Part shown: in pieces, positions 1-15,410 of the stretch
Layout: every line of letters starts with the position of its first letter
How positions within the stretch are numbered: position 1 is the first letter of the stretch
Assembly: GCF_009707545.1 (NCBI RefSeq)
Contig: NZ_WLYK01000002.1
Location: 1-64,000, forward strand
Source: Nakamurella alba
GTDB taxonomy: Bacteria > Actinomycetota > Actinomycetes > Mycobacteriales > Nakamurellaceae
Direction of reading: 5' to 3'
Length of the DNA: 64,000 nucleotides
The notes under the pieces: generated by a model
Seen by the model: the letters and a program-made list of their open reading frames with translations, nothing else
The model's database searches: none
Told to the model about the DNA's origin: nothing
Program-made: the position numbers and the translations under genes

Positions 1-41
1 CGCCAGCGTTCGTCCTGAGCCAGGATCAAACTCTCCATCGA
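1..41 (-). rRNA. rrs: 16S rRNA, 5' end only (partial)
   Basis: The reverse complement of the first ~40 bases carries the universal bacterial 16S 5' primer site (AGAGTTTGATCCTGGCTCAG) followed by GACGAACGCTGGCG. Counting back from E. coli position 8 puts the mature 5' end near base 41. The gene is transcribed leftward and the remainder lies outside the window. Confidence 0.97.
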
Positions 42-489
42 ATGTCATATAACCCCAGCCCACAAAGGGCCGCGATCAACAAAATGAAGAGCACACAACC
101 CCGAAGGGCCATGCGATCACAGGCACAAACAAGCTGACTCGCTCGTAAATGTACCAAAGGAATCCACATACAGAACCAGACACAACGCCTGGCCTGACGA
201 GGAAAAATAAATCAGTTTGGCACTGACTTTCGGTACGCTGTTGAGTTCTCAAAGAACGGACGCGCACCAATCACAGTCTCTCAACCGCTCTTGGGGCAAC
301 CCGATCAACGTTACCCGCGGAATCCCGACCCGTCAAACCGGCTCGTGACCCTCCCGCTCGCATCTCTGCGGGCGGCCTCGACCCGGTCCTTGCGGACCCG
401 GTCAGTGGGAGTTGGCACTTCGGTCCGCCCACGCTCTCCGGCCTTCGGACTCTCGTCCCGGCCTCGCGTGTTTCGGTGCTCCGCGGTGC
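42..489 (-). other. rrn operon leader (pre-16S 5' spacer)
   Basis: There is no credible protein gene in this ~450-base stretch between the rrn promoter and the 16S gene. It is AT-richer than its surroundings near 42-260. It contains a TTGAG-AA-CTCAA inverted repeat (forward-strand bases 241-252) next to TTCTTTGAG, which matches the conserved actinobacterial rrn leader element linked to antitermination and RNase III processing. The element assignment rests on family knowledge. Confidence 0.75.
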
Positions 490-496
490 ATGGATT

Positions 497-525
497 AAGT
501 TACGGGCGCGCTACCGGCGAGTCAA
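497..525 (-). promoter_or_regulatory. rrn promoter
   Basis: On the minus strand there is a -35 hexamer TTGACT (520-525), a 17-base spacer and a -10 hexamer TAACTT (497-502). Spacing is ideal for the primary sigma factor. Transcription would start near 489 and run through a ~450-nt leader into 16S. Additional upstream promoters are possible but none is as clear. Confidence 0.75.
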
Positions 526-674
526 ATTCCGAGGTCAGGACGGTGACCGTCGGACGTTCCCGCAGGTCGTCGCCTCGCTCCCGGACGGACGTCCGAGAAG
601 CGACTTTCGGTGACCTGGACCACAGGCGGCCGGGGATCACGCCGGGCCCGGTCGGCCCCGTCGACGGCGACGGT

Positions 675-1985
675 TCAGCGCGGGACCCGGGCGCCGGCCA
701 CCGACCGGCGACCGCGCCGGACCACCAGGTAGCTCCCGTGCAGCAGGTCCCCGGCAGCCACCGAGTGCTCGGGATCGCCGATCCGCACGTTGTTCACGTA
801 CGCGCCGCCCTCGGCGACGGTCCGCCGGGCCTCGGAGTTCGACTTCGCCAGCCCGGTCCCGACGAGCAGCTCGACGATCGTCGGCGCGGTCGAGCCGATG
901 TCGTGCAGACCGGTCTCGGTGAGCGCCGCCGCCAGCGTCGTTTCGTCCACCTCCGCCAGCTCGCCCCGCCCGAACAGCGCGCCGGCAGCGGCGATCGCCG
1001 CATCCGTCGCCGCCTGTCCGTGCACCAGGGCGGTCACCTCACCGGCCAGCGCACGCTGCGCCACCCTCGCGTGCGGACGCTCGGCCGTGGCCGCCGCGAG
1101 CTCGTCCAGCTCCTCGAGCGGGCGGAAGCTGAACACCCGCAGGTAGCCGTCCACGTCCCGGTCATCGGCGTTGAACCAGAACTGGTAGAAGGCGTATGGG
1201 CTGGTCAGCGCCCCGTCGAGCCACACCGTGCCGGACTCCGTCTTGCCGAACTTGGTGCCGTCGGCCTTGGTGATCAGCGGGGTGGCCAGGGCGTGCACCG
1301 AGGAGCCGGTCACCTTGCGGATCAGCTCGGTGCCGGAGGTCAGGTTGCCCCACTGGTCGCTGCCGCCGGTCTGCAGGCTGCAGCCGTAGCGGCGGTGCAG
1401 CTCGAGGTAGTCCATCCCCTGCAGGATCTGGTAGCTGAACTCGGTGAAGGACAGCCCGTCGTCGCTGCTCAACCGCGCGGCCACGGTCTCCTTCGCCAGC
1501 ATCCGGCCCATCCGGAAGTGCTTGCCGACGTCACGCAGGAAATCGATGGCCGACAGCGGCGCCGTCCAGTCGAGGTTGTTTACGATCCGGGCGGCGTGCG
1601 ACCCGCTGAAGTCCAGGTACTTCTCCACCTGCACCCGGATCCGGTCCACCCACTCCGCAACGGTGTCCGCGCTGTTCAGCACCCGCTCCCCGGACATCCG
1701 CGGGTCACCGATCAGCCCGGTGGCGCCGCCGACCAGGCCGAGCGGCAGGTGCCCGGCCTCCTGGATCCGCCGCATCGTGAGCAGCTGGACCAGGTTGCCG
1801 ATGTGCAGGCTCGGCGCGGTCGGGTCGAACCCGGCGTAGAAGGTGATCGGATCGCCGGCCAGCGCCGTGGCCAGCGCGAACTCGTCGGTGGACTGGGCGA
1901 CGAGGCGGCGGGCGCGCAGGTCGTCCAGCACGGAGGCGGGTGCGACAGGGGTGTCGGCCGTCGGGCCGGGGATCAGGTCGGACAC
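675..1985 (-). CDS. tyrS: Tyrosyl-tRNA synthetase
   Basis: Charges tRNA-Tyr with tyrosine in the cytoplasm. The class I Rossmann domain has the HIGH-like HIGN motif in the stretch APSLHIGNLVQLLTMRR. The KMSKS-like loop appears as KFGKTESG. The C-terminal ~70 residues form the S4-type RNA-binding domain (SEARRTVAEGGAYVNNVRI). At 436 aa it has normal family length. I chose GTG at 1985 because GGGAGA sits just upstream and the longer in-frame extension overlaps mpg in the same direction without similarity to TyrRS. It is the last gene of the arg-mpg-tyrS run. Confidence 0.95.
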   Translation of the reverse strand: MSDLIPGPTADTPVAPASVLDDLRARRLVAQSTDEFALATALAGDPITFYAGFDPTAPSLHIGNLVQLLTMRRIQEAGHLPLGLVGGATGLIGDPRMSGERVLNSADTVAEWVDRIRVQVEKYLDFSGSHAARIVNNLDWTAPLSAIDFLRDVGKHFRMGRMLAKETVAARLSSDDGLSFTEFSYQILQGMDYLELHRRYGCSLQTGGSDQWGNLTSGTELIRKVTGSSVHALATPLITKADGTKFGKTESGTVWLDGALTSPYAFYQFWFNADDRDVDGYLRVFSFRPLEELDELAAATAERPHARVAQRALAGEVTALVHGQAATDAAIAAAGALFGRGELAEVDETTLAAALTETGLHDIGSTAPTIVELLVGTGLAKSNSEARRTVAEGGAYVNNVRIGDPEHSVAAGDLLHGSYLVVRRGRRSVAGARVPR

Positions 1986-1990
1986 GAGGG

Positions 1991-2653
1991 TCAGTCTCCC
2001 ATCGACGAGCTGCCGGTTCGCCGCGGCCTGCGCACCGCGGCGCGGTACGCGCTCACCCCGGGCGCACCGGTGACCCAGAAGCGCCACGGCACCTGCGCCG
2101 CCACCGACACCCCGACCCGCGGCCCGGTCGAGAGCGCGTCATCGGCGACCCGGCGGCCGGCCCGCAGCTGCTCCTCGCCGGTCACCAGGTCGTGGCCGTT
2201 GGTCGCCGGTCCCCAACCGAGCACGGTGGCCAGGCCGGCCGGCCCACGGGCCAGGTCGGCGGTGCGCCGGACGCCAGGGCGGCGCAGCGCCGCCAGGTCG
2301 GACCCGGTCAGCACCTCTCCCCCGCGCAGCAGCACCGCGGAGGCCTCACCCACCGGGCCGGTGACGACGTTGGCGCACCAGTGCATCCCGTAGACGAAGT
2401 ACAGGTACAGGTGACCGGCCGGCCCGAACATGACGGCGTTGCGCGCGGTGCTCCCGCGGAAGGCGTGCGATGCCGGGTCGTCGGCGCCGGCGTAGGCCTC
2501 CACCTCGGTGAGCCGCACCGCGACCGTGGTCGGTCCGCTCCCCGACACCACCACCCGTCCCAGCAGGTCGCGGGCGACGACCTCCGGTGGCCGGGCGAAG
2601 AAGGCCCTGGTCAGCCGGCGTCCGGATCCGGGTGGAAGTTCCGGACCGGTCAT
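1991..2653 (-). CDS. mpg: DNA-3-methyladenine glycosylase (AAG/MPG family)
   Basis: Excises alkylated purines to start base excision repair. Recognisable AAG-fold signatures are LARDLLGR-like ARDLLGRVVV, the catalytic-glutamate stretch LTEVEAYAG, the motif DPASHAFRGSTARNAVMFGPAGHLYLYFVYGMHWCANVV, which I cite by its parts (SHAFRG, RNAVMFG, YFVYGMHWC), and a C-terminal RVGVSVAA. Its 220 aa is typical of bacterial members. It begins one base after the argH stop and ends 5 bp before tyrS, so it is probably cotranscribed with both. Confidence 0.93.
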   Translation of the reverse strand: MTGPELPPGSGRRLTRAFFARPPEVVARDLLGRVVVSGSGPTTVAVRLTEVEAYAGADDPASHAFRGSTARNAVMFGPAGHLYLYFVYGMHWCANVVTGPVGEASAVLLRGGEVLTGSDLAALRRPGVRRTADLARGPAGLATVLGWGPATNGHDLVTGEEQLRAGRRVADDALSTGPRVGVSVAAQVPWRFWVTGAPGVSAYRAAVRRPRRTGSSSMGD

Positions 2654-2654
2654 G

Positions 2655-4202
<1,548 letters not shown>

Positions 4203-4289
4203 TCATCCTGTCAGGGATCCCGCGCGGATCCGGACCGGGCCTTCGGGTGGGAACGATCGCCCCGGGTCGGCGGGCGGGAGCGGTCCGGG

Positions 4290-4817
4290 TCAGCCGGAGG
4301 TCGGCGACACCCCGCCGGCCAGCCGGGCACCGAGCTCGGCGCCGGACAGCCCGTCCCGGGCGACGACCAGGATGGTGTCGTCGCCGGCGATGGTGCCGAC
4401 CACGTCGGCCAGCGCGGCACGGTCGATGGCCGACGCCAGGAACTGCGCCGCACCCGGCGGGGTGCGCAGCACCGCCAGGTTGCCCGAGGAGGCATGGGAC
4501 AACAGCAGTTCGCCCAGCAGCCGGTCCAGCCGGGAGGTACCCCCGGCCATCGGCCGCGGCGCGCCGTCCTCCGGGATCACGTAGCGTCCCGGCCCGCCGT
4601 CCACCCCGCGCAGCTTGACCGCGCCGAGCTCCTCCAGGTCGCGGGACAGCGTCGCCTGGGTGACCGCCACACCGTTACCGGCCAGCAGTGCAAGCAGTTC
4701 CGGCTGCGAGTGCACCGACCCGGCCTGCACCAGCGACACGATCAGCCCGTGCCGGGCCGCCTTGGTCGCGGGCACGGCACGCGGGCCGTCCGCGGAGGTC
4801 GCCGGCGTCGCGGGCAT
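4290..4817 (-). CDS. argR: Arginine repressor
   Basis: Arginine-responsive hexameric regulator of arginine genes. The N-terminal winged helix (about residues 20-80) contains [32 protein letters not shown], best recognised by [13 protein letters not shown]. The C-terminal domain (about 100-170) carries the arginine-binding and trimerisation segment [12 protein letters not shown]. The 175 aa length is typical. It sits between argF and argH, as in Mycobacterium and Streptomyces. Confidence 0.95.
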   Translation of the reverse strand: MPATPATSADGPRAVPATKAARHGLIVSLVQAGSVHSQPELLALLAGNGVAVTQATLSRDLEELGAVKLRGVDGGPGRYVIPEDGAPRPMAGGTSRLDRLLGELLLSHASSGNLAVLRTPPGAAQFLASAIDRAALADVVGTIAGDDTILVVARDGLSGAELGARLAGGVSPTSG

Positions 4818-4827
4818 CCGGGGCCGC

Positions 4828-10250
<5,423 letters not shown>

Positions 10251-10281
10251 CCACCCGGCCCGGCGGGGCGGCAGGCAGGGA

Positions 10282-11211
10282 TCAGCCGGTCTTGCCGGCG
10301 TTCGGTCCCCACTTCGCCAGCACCGCGGTCTCCACGACGGACGCCACCAGATAGGCGACGATCGAGGCGATGACCGCGAGCGCCACGATGGTCCACACGC
10401 CGCCGTAGTTCGCCTTGCCCTTGTACTCGGAGATGATGCCGCCGAGGCCGGTGAAGCCGGACAGCCACTCGCCGAGCATGGCACCGACCACCGCACCGGG
10501 GACGGAGATACGGATCGAGGCGAACAGGTACGGCAGCGAGGTGGGCAGCCGGACCTTGGTCAGCGCCATCCACTTCGACCCGCCGTTGACCTTGATCAGG
10601 TCGAGCGAGGACGGGGACACCGAACGCAGGCCGAGCACCATGTTCACCAGCGCCGGGAAGAGCACGACGATGGCCGCGATGACGGCGATGCCGACGGTGC
10701 CCTTGCCGGTGATCAGCAGCAGCACCGGCGCGATGGCGACCAGCGGGACCGAGCGCAGCAGCATCGCGATCGGCATGAAGGCGAACTCGATCGGCTTGAG
10801 CAGGATGAAGGCGCAGGCGATGCCGATGGCGACCACCATGCCGACCACGAACCCGACCAGCGCGTGCCAGAGCGTGACGCCGAGCGCGCCGAAGGACGCG
10901 GCGCGGGCGTCGGCCGCGGTCAGTGAGGTGGGCCGGACGCCCTTCTCCGGGGTCGCCGAGAACAGGTAGCTCCAGACGTCACCGGGGGTCTTGCCGAAGG
11001 CCCGCGGCACGTCGAACAGCTGCAGCAGCACCGTCCACAGCACGCCGAGCACGATCAGCGAGAGCACCAGGATCATCAGTGCGCGCAGCACCTGGCGGCC
11101 GACCGCCTTGGCCGCGGTCCCGGCGGACACCCGGACGGTGACCGGCGCCGCGGCGGATCCGCCGGACCCGCCGGCCGGGGATACCGGGGTGGTGGGCGTG
11201 ACCGTCGACAT
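10282..11211 (-). CDS. ABC transporter permease (SsuC/TauC/ThiX type), second subunit
   Basis: Inner-membrane permease of the BPD_transp_1 family. A Gly/Ala/Pro-rich 30-residue N-terminus precedes about six transmembrane segments. The EAA-like cytoplasmic loop is seen as LDLIKVNGGSKWMALTKVRLP near residue 205. The 309 aa length suits the family. Its ATG overlaps the stop of the upstream permease by one base (TGATG). It pairs with that permease as a likely heterodimer in one importer. Confidence 0.88.
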   Translation of the reverse strand: MSTVTPTTPVSPAGGSGGSAAAPVTVRVSAGTAAKAVGRQVLRALMILVLSLIVLGVLWTVLLQLFDVPRAFGKTPGDVWSYLFSATPEKGVRPTSLTAADARAASFGALGVTLWHALVGFVVGMVVAIGIACAFILLKPIEFAFMPIAMLLRSVPLVAIAPVLLLITGKGTVGIAVIAAIVVLFPALVNMVLGLRSVSPSSLDLIKVNGGSKWMALTKVRLPTSLPYLFASIRISVPGAVVGAMLGEWLSGFTGLGGIISEYKGKANYGGVWTIVALAVIASIVAYLVASVVETAVLAKWGPNAGKTG

Positions 11212-12074
11212 CAGGCACCTCCGGGGGCGGCCTGGCCCGAGGACCAGGGCGTGATGATCCTGCCGATCAGACCGATGACGAAATAGGCGATGCCGGCGAT
11301 GGCGCCGGAGATCAGCGCCAGGTACCACAGCCGCGGAGCGTCGGCGTTGAACTGGGCGGCGGTCAGCGCCTTGCCCAGCGAGCTCTCCCCGCCCGACCCC
11401 AGGTACTCGGCGAGCACGGCGCCCAGGAAGGCGGCCGGGGCGGCGATCTTCAGCGCGTTGAGCAGGTTGGGCAGGGCGGCGATCAGCTGCACCTTGCGCA
11501 GCGCGGTGAACTTGCTGCCGCCGTAGGCGCGGATCACGTCGAGCGAGGTGCGCGGCGCCGCCCGCAGGCCGAGCAGCGCGCCGACCACGGTGGTGAAGAA
11601 GCAGCCGAGCGCGGCCAGGGCGACCGAGGCGGCGTCCGGGGCGTCCCGGCCGGCCACGATGATGATGATCGGGCCGATGGCGACGGTCGGCAGACAGTAG
11701 GTGACGATGGCGATCTGGTTGACCAGTTCCTCCAGCGGCGGGATCAGCATCACCACGGCCGCCAGCACGATCGCCAGCAGGTTGCCCCACAGGTAGCCGG
11801 TGCCGGCGGAGGCGATGGTGCCGCTGACGTTGTTCCAGGTGCTCTGCCAGACGGACCCGTCGAAGAACAGGGCGATGACCGACGGCGGGGTCGGGATCGC
11901 GTGGCTGTCCTGGAACAACACGAGCGAGGCGATCCACCAGATCGCCACGATGACCACCACCCCGGCGGTCGCCCCCATCCAGGCGGGCATCGCGTCGATC
12001 CGCTCGGACAGCCGTGGCGAGCTCGCCGGGGACGTGGGCGGCGGTGCCTCCTGGTCCGTGACCGCCGCGCTCAT
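11211..12074 (-). CDS. ABC transporter permease (SsuC/TauC/ThiX type), first subunit
   Basis: A 287-aa integral membrane protein with about six hydrophobic helices. An EAA-type loop, LDVIRAYGGSKFTALRKVQL, marks the contact to the ATPase. Start ATG at 12074 shares one base with the ATPase stop. Having two distinct permease genes with one ATPase and one binding protein suggests a heterodimeric channel. The substrate is not readable from the sequence. Confidence 0.88.
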   Translation of the reverse strand: MSAAVTDQEAPPPTSPASSPRLSERIDAMPAWMGATAGVVVIVAIWWIASLVLFQDSHAIPTPPSVIALFFDGSVWQSTWNNVSGTIASAGTGYLWGNLLAIVLAAVVMLIPPLEELVNQIAIVTYCLPTVAIGPIIIIVAGRDAPDAASVALAALGCFFTTVVGALLGLRAAPRTSLDVIRAYGGSKFTALRKVQLIAALPNLLNALKIAAPAAFLGAVLAEYLGSGGESSLGKALTAAQFNADAPRLWYLALISGAIAGIAYFVIGLIGRIITPWSSGQAAPGGA

Positions 12075-12889
12075 CAGTGGTCGTCCCCCGCGCCGTGCCC
12101 GAACAGGATCTCGGAGAGCCGGTCGGCGTAGGCGTGGAACTCGGGCGTGCGCATCATGTCCGGGTGCCGCGGGCGGGGCAGGTCGATGGTCACCGTCTCG
12201 ACCACACGACCGGGGCGCGCACTCATCACGGCGACCACGTCGGACAGGAACACCGCCTCCGAGATGCCGTGGGTGACCATCAGTGTGGTGGCCGGCTTCT
12301 CGGTCCAGATGCGGAGCAGCTCGACGTTCAGCCGCTGGCGGGTCATGTCGTCGAGGGCACCGAACGGCTCGTCCAGCAGCATCACCGACGGCTTGACGAC
12401 GAGGCAGCGGGCGATGGCCACCCGCTGTCGCATGCCGCCGGAGAGCTGTGCGGGCTTGGCGTTCTCGAAACCGGTGAGGCCGACCAGCTTGATCAGGTCC
12501 TCGACCAGGCCCGGCTCGGGCTTCAGGCCGGCGACCTCGAGCGGCAGCCGGATGTTCGCGGTGACCGACCGCCACGGCAGCAGGGCCGCGTCCTGGAAGG
12601 CGATGCCCAGCTCGTGCTGGCGCTGCATGTCCTGGGTCGACATGCCGTTGACCAGAGCCGTTCCGGCGGTGGGGGTCTCGAGACCGGCGAGGATGCGCAG
12701 GATGGTCGACTTGCCGCAGCCGGACGGGCCGAGCAGGGACAGGAACGACCCCTTCTCGGTGGTCAGGTCGGTGTTGTCCAGGGCCACCACGGTCTTCCGG
12801 CCGAGGGTGAACTTCTTGGTGAGTCCACGGATCTCGATGCCGGTGGCGAAACGGGAGCCGGTCTCGGTCGCGTCGGGGGCGGTGGTCAT
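12074..12889 (-). CDS. ABC transporter ATP-binding protein (SsuB/TauB/ThiZ type)
   Basis: Energises the two permeases encoded downstream. Walker A is GPSGCGKST (near residue 55), the Q-loop lies at FQDAALLPW, the signature is LSGGMRQR, and Walker B is [12 protein letters not shown], followed by the switch histidine in VTHGISEA. The 271 aa length is normal. It is about 140 bases downstream of the binding-protein gene. Confidence 0.93.
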   Translation of the reverse strand: MTTAPDATETGSRFATGIEIRGLTKKFTLGRKTVVALDNTDLTTEKGSFLSLLGPSGCGKSTILRILAGLETPTAGTALVNGMSTQDMQRQHELGIAFQDAALLPWRSVTANIRLPLEVAGLKPEPGLVEDLIKLVGLTGFENAKPAQLSGGMRQRVAIARCLVVKPSVMLLDEPFGALDDMTRQRLNVELLRIWTEKPATTLMVTHGISEAVFLSDVVAVMSARPGRVVETVTIDLPRPRHPDMMRTPEFHAYADRLSEILFGHGAGDDH

Positions 12890-13026
12890 GGCACTCCAGT
12901 CGGGTCCAGATGGCGCGGTGTCCGGGTGGCGCGGTGTCCGGGTGATGCGGTGCTTCTGTTCTTCCGGTGGTACCGGGACGGACCGGGCGCTCCGGCGGTC
13001 TGCCGGGGCGCCCGGTCCCGGGCGGA

Positions 13027-14250
13027 TCAGCCGACGATGAGGTCGGGGTACTCCGCGTAGACCTCTTCCAGCAGCGACAGGTCGAACAGCTGGTCGGTGG
13101 TGACGTCGGTGATGCCGACGGCCACCAGCGCCTCGCCGATCTGGCCCATCAGCGTGTCGCTGATGGTGAACAGACCATTGGTCTTCGTCTCGTCGCTGAC
13201 CACCAGGGTGTTCTGCGCCTCGGCCTGCTCGGTCTGGCCGGGGATGTCCAGACCCAGGTCGGACCCGTAGGTCTCGACCGCCAGCTTCGCCGAACCGGCC
13301 GGGTCGGCGACCGCGTCGTTCCAGCCCTTGATCTCGGCCCAGAGGAACGCCTTCAGCATGTCGCGCTTGGAGGTGATCGTCTCCTCGGTGACGGTGAAGG
13401 TCTCCGCGGTCAGCGGCAGACCGTTGTCGGCGAAGGACAGGGTGACCGGGGTCTTGCCGTCGGCCTTGACGATGAACGGCTCGTTGGTCAGGTACGCCAT
13501 GAAACCGTCGACCTCACCGGCGGTCAGCGGCGTGGGCTCGAAGCCCACGGCCACCTGCTCCAGCTCGGAGGCATCGATCCCGTTGGCGGACAGGAAGCCG
13601 GCGAAGATCGACTGGTTGGTACCGGTCTGGATGCCGATCTTCTTGCCCTTGAGGTCCTCGGGCGTGCGGATCGGCTTGCCCTCCTCCAGGGACAGGATGC
13701 AGAAGGGGTTCTTCTGGAAGGTGGAGCCGATGATCTTCAACGGGGCACCCTGCTCGCTGACCAGGCGCGCGGTGGCGTCCGGCGCGGACAGGCCGATGTC
13801 GACCGAGTTGGCGAACACCAGGGCGTCGGCCGAGTCGACCGGACCGGAGACCAGGTCGACCTTCTCGAAGCCGGCCTGGGTGTAGTAGCCCTTCGAGTCG
13901 GCGAAGAACTCACCCGCGAACTCGATGTTCTTGATCCAGGACAGCTGCAGGGCGATCGTGCCGTAGGTGCCCGGTGCGACGCTGGGGCCGGCCCCGCCGG
14001 TGGCCGAGCCGGTGGCGCTCGCGGTGCCCTCCGACGTCGCCGAGGACATCGAGGTCTCGGCCGAGGCCGAGGTGGAGGTCCCGGCCGAGGATCCGGCGGT
14101 GGTGGCGGCCGAACTGCTGGTGGTGGCCGGGGTCTCGTCGGACCCGCAGGCGGCGAGGACACCCGCCGCGGCGGAGAGTCCGGCCGCGCGCATGAAGTTG
14201 CGGCGGGTGAAGAGCTGCTGGAGGACGGCGCGCTGGTCTTGCTGGCTCAC
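13027..14250 (-). CDS. Tat-exported lipoprotein, NMT1/THI5-like substrate-binding protein
   Basis: Captures the ligand for the importer encoded next to it. The N-terminus has a twin-arginine motif ([10 protein letters not shown]) followed by a lipobox LAAC (Cys near residue 35), then a ~50-residue Ser/Thr/Ala linker. The mature part has NMT1/THI5 features such as [16 protein letters not shown], an early domain of the family known for sulfonates, thiamine or riboflavin precursors and nitrate. The [12 protein letters not shown] segment recalls pyrimidine-precursor binders, which is only suggestive. GTG start; 407 aa. Confidence 0.85.
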   Translation of the reverse strand: MSQQDQRAVLQQLFTRRNFMRAAGLSAAAGVLAACGSDETPATTSSSAATTAGSSAGTSTSASAETSMSSATSEGTASATGSATGGAGPSVAPGTYGTIALQLSWIKNIEFAGEFFADSKGYYTQAGFEKVDLVSGPVDSADALVFANSVDIGLSAPDATARLVSEQGAPLKIIGSTFQKNPFCILSLEEGKPIRTPEDLKGKKIGIQTGTNQSIFAGFLSANGIDASELEQVAVGFEPTPLTAGEVDGFMAYLTNEPFIVKADGKTPVTLSFADNGLPLTAETFTVTEETITSKRDMLKAFLWAEIKGWNDAVADPAGSAKLAVETYGSDLGLDIPGQTEQAEAQNTLVVSDETKTNGLFTISDTLMGQIGEALVAVGITDVTTDQLFDLSLLEEVYAEYPDLIVG

Positions 14251-14468
14251 GGATGAACGCTCCAGGGTGTCGAGGGATCAGGCTGTGCTGTTGACGGCTG
14301 CTGCGACGCCGGCCCACCACGGCGGGTCGGGCGTCGGACGGTCGGCGCAGGTCTTCCCCCTCGCCGGCTCCCGCGTGCCGGCGCCGGCCCACGGGCCCGA
14401 CAGGAGGGAGGAACCCACCCCGGCTGACCTGTGGGCAAGGTAGTGCGGCCGTTCCGGCGAGCCCGTGA

Positions 14469-14485
14469 CGGTTGTGTGACAACCG
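14469..14485. promoter_or_regulatory. 17-bp inverted repeat, candidate operator
   Basis: CGGTTGT-GTG-ACAACCG is a perfect dyad with 7-bp arms, about 220 bases upstream of the substrate-binding-protein gene. Its size and symmetry suit a dimeric regulator. No regulator gene is adjacent. Confidence 0.4.
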
Positions 14486-14651
14486 GGTAAAGACGTTCCT
14501 GACCGGTTCCGGCCCGATTCCGACCAGGGGTTTCACCCGCCTACGTGGCCGAAGAATCGGACAGATCGACACGGATCGGTTATGGATCGGGCATCAGCGG
14601 CCCCGGATGGACCCTCCCCGCGGGCGGTGCGGACATCGACGAGCGGCGGGG

Positions 14652-14670
14652 CCGATCACGTCGTGATCGG
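14652..14670. promoter_or_regulatory. 19-bp palindrome downstream of the DUF5998 gene
   Basis: CCGATCACG-T-CGTGATCGG has perfect 9-bp arms around one base, 36 bases beyond the DUF5998 stop. A single-base loop cannot form a good RNA hairpin without unpairing. A protein-binding site is therefore at least as likely as a terminator. Confidence 0.4.
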
Positions 14671-14705
14671 TCGACCGGGACCGGTCGGTGGGACCGGCCG
14701 GTGGG

Positions 14706-15296
14706 TCAGACCCGGGCGTCCCGGCCGACGGTGGCGGCCGACAGGGCCTTGGCGAAGGTGATGGCGTCGGCCAGCGCGTCGTCGCCCTCGGCGTCGGCAC
14801 TGATCCGCAGCGACAGGTCGTCGCCGGTGAGCGAACCGGTGTAGCCGTGGTCCGCCTCGCACTGCGGGTCCCCGCAGCCGGCCGGCTCCAGGTCGATGCG
14901 GTTCACCGCGCCCCAACCGATGGTCAGGGTGAGCTCACGCCCCAGCCGGCCGCGCTTGTACCGCTCGGGCTGCGGGACGACGTGGGTCACCATCACCGTC
15001 CGGATCACCGACAGCGCGACGGACTCACTGGTGGCGATGCCGTGGGCCTGCTCGCCGTGCTCCTCGTCGCCGCCGTGGTCGTCGGCGTGCACGAAGATCA
15101 GCCGGGTCGGCGTGAGGACCACGACCGACAGGTGCCGGCGGATGGTCTCCAGGTCGAACGTGGTCTCGCCGTGCACCAGGTAGGACTGCACCGGCTCGGC
15201 GGCCAGCGCCACGTCGAGCACGTCCAGGACGAAGCCCGGGTAGTACCCGGAACCCTCGATCCGCCGGATCAGTCCTTCGGGCAACGACGTCGACAT
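14706..15296 (-). CDS. DUF5998 family protein
   Basis: A 196-residue protein conserved in actinobacteria and matching the DUF5998 family in character. It shows ETTFDLETIRRHLSVVVLTPTRLIFVH near residues 45-75 (cited as TRLIFVHADDH), a conserved RTVMVTHVVPQPERY segment and a Cys pair in GCGDPQCEADHGY that might bind metal. No signal peptide or membrane segment is seen. Function is unknown. It lies downstream of pheT on the same strand, 114 bases away. Confidence 0.75.
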   Translation of the reverse strand: MSTSLPEGLIRRIEGSGYYPGFVLDVLDVALAAEPVQSYLVHGETTFDLETIRRHLSVVVLTPTRLIFVHADDHGGDEEHGEQAHGIATSESVALSVIRTVMVTHVVPQPERYKRGRLGRELTLTIGWGAVNRIDLEPAGCGDPQCEADHGYTGSLTGDDLSLRISADAEGDDALADAITFAKALSAATVGRDARV

Positions 15297-15410
15297 GCTC
15301 CCATCGTGTCACCTCGGGCTCGCCCGTGCCGCATCCGCGTGCCGGGTGTGGACACGTCGGCAGCGGGCGCGGTCACCGGAACGCCGTCGGGCGCGGTGCC
15401 TTGTCGCGGC

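Larger units (their letters stand above)
14251..14705. other. Noncoding region upstream of the ABC importer
   Basis: No credible gene. It holds the leader of the binding-protein gene and two inverted repeats that I list separately. I checked for thiamine, FMN, cobalamin and SAM riboswitch cores by eye on the minus strand and found none that I could defend. Confidence 0.6.

Noticed and set aside
291-2393. A 700-codon plus-strand open frame opposite tyrS and mpg
   Set aside because: It is the antisense shadow of tyrS and mpg in GC-rich DNA. The sequence has no family resemblance and begins in the rrn leader.
10282-14250. Assignment of the ABC importer to sulfonate, thiamine precursor or nitrate
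   Set aside because: NMT1/THI5-like binding proteins cover all of these and no biosynthetic or catabolic neighbour points to one.
14251-14705. Thiamine, FMN, cobalamin or SAM riboswitch upstream of the NMT1-type importer
   Set aside because: No conserved riboswitch core could be found on the minus strand by eye. A covariance-model search would settle it.
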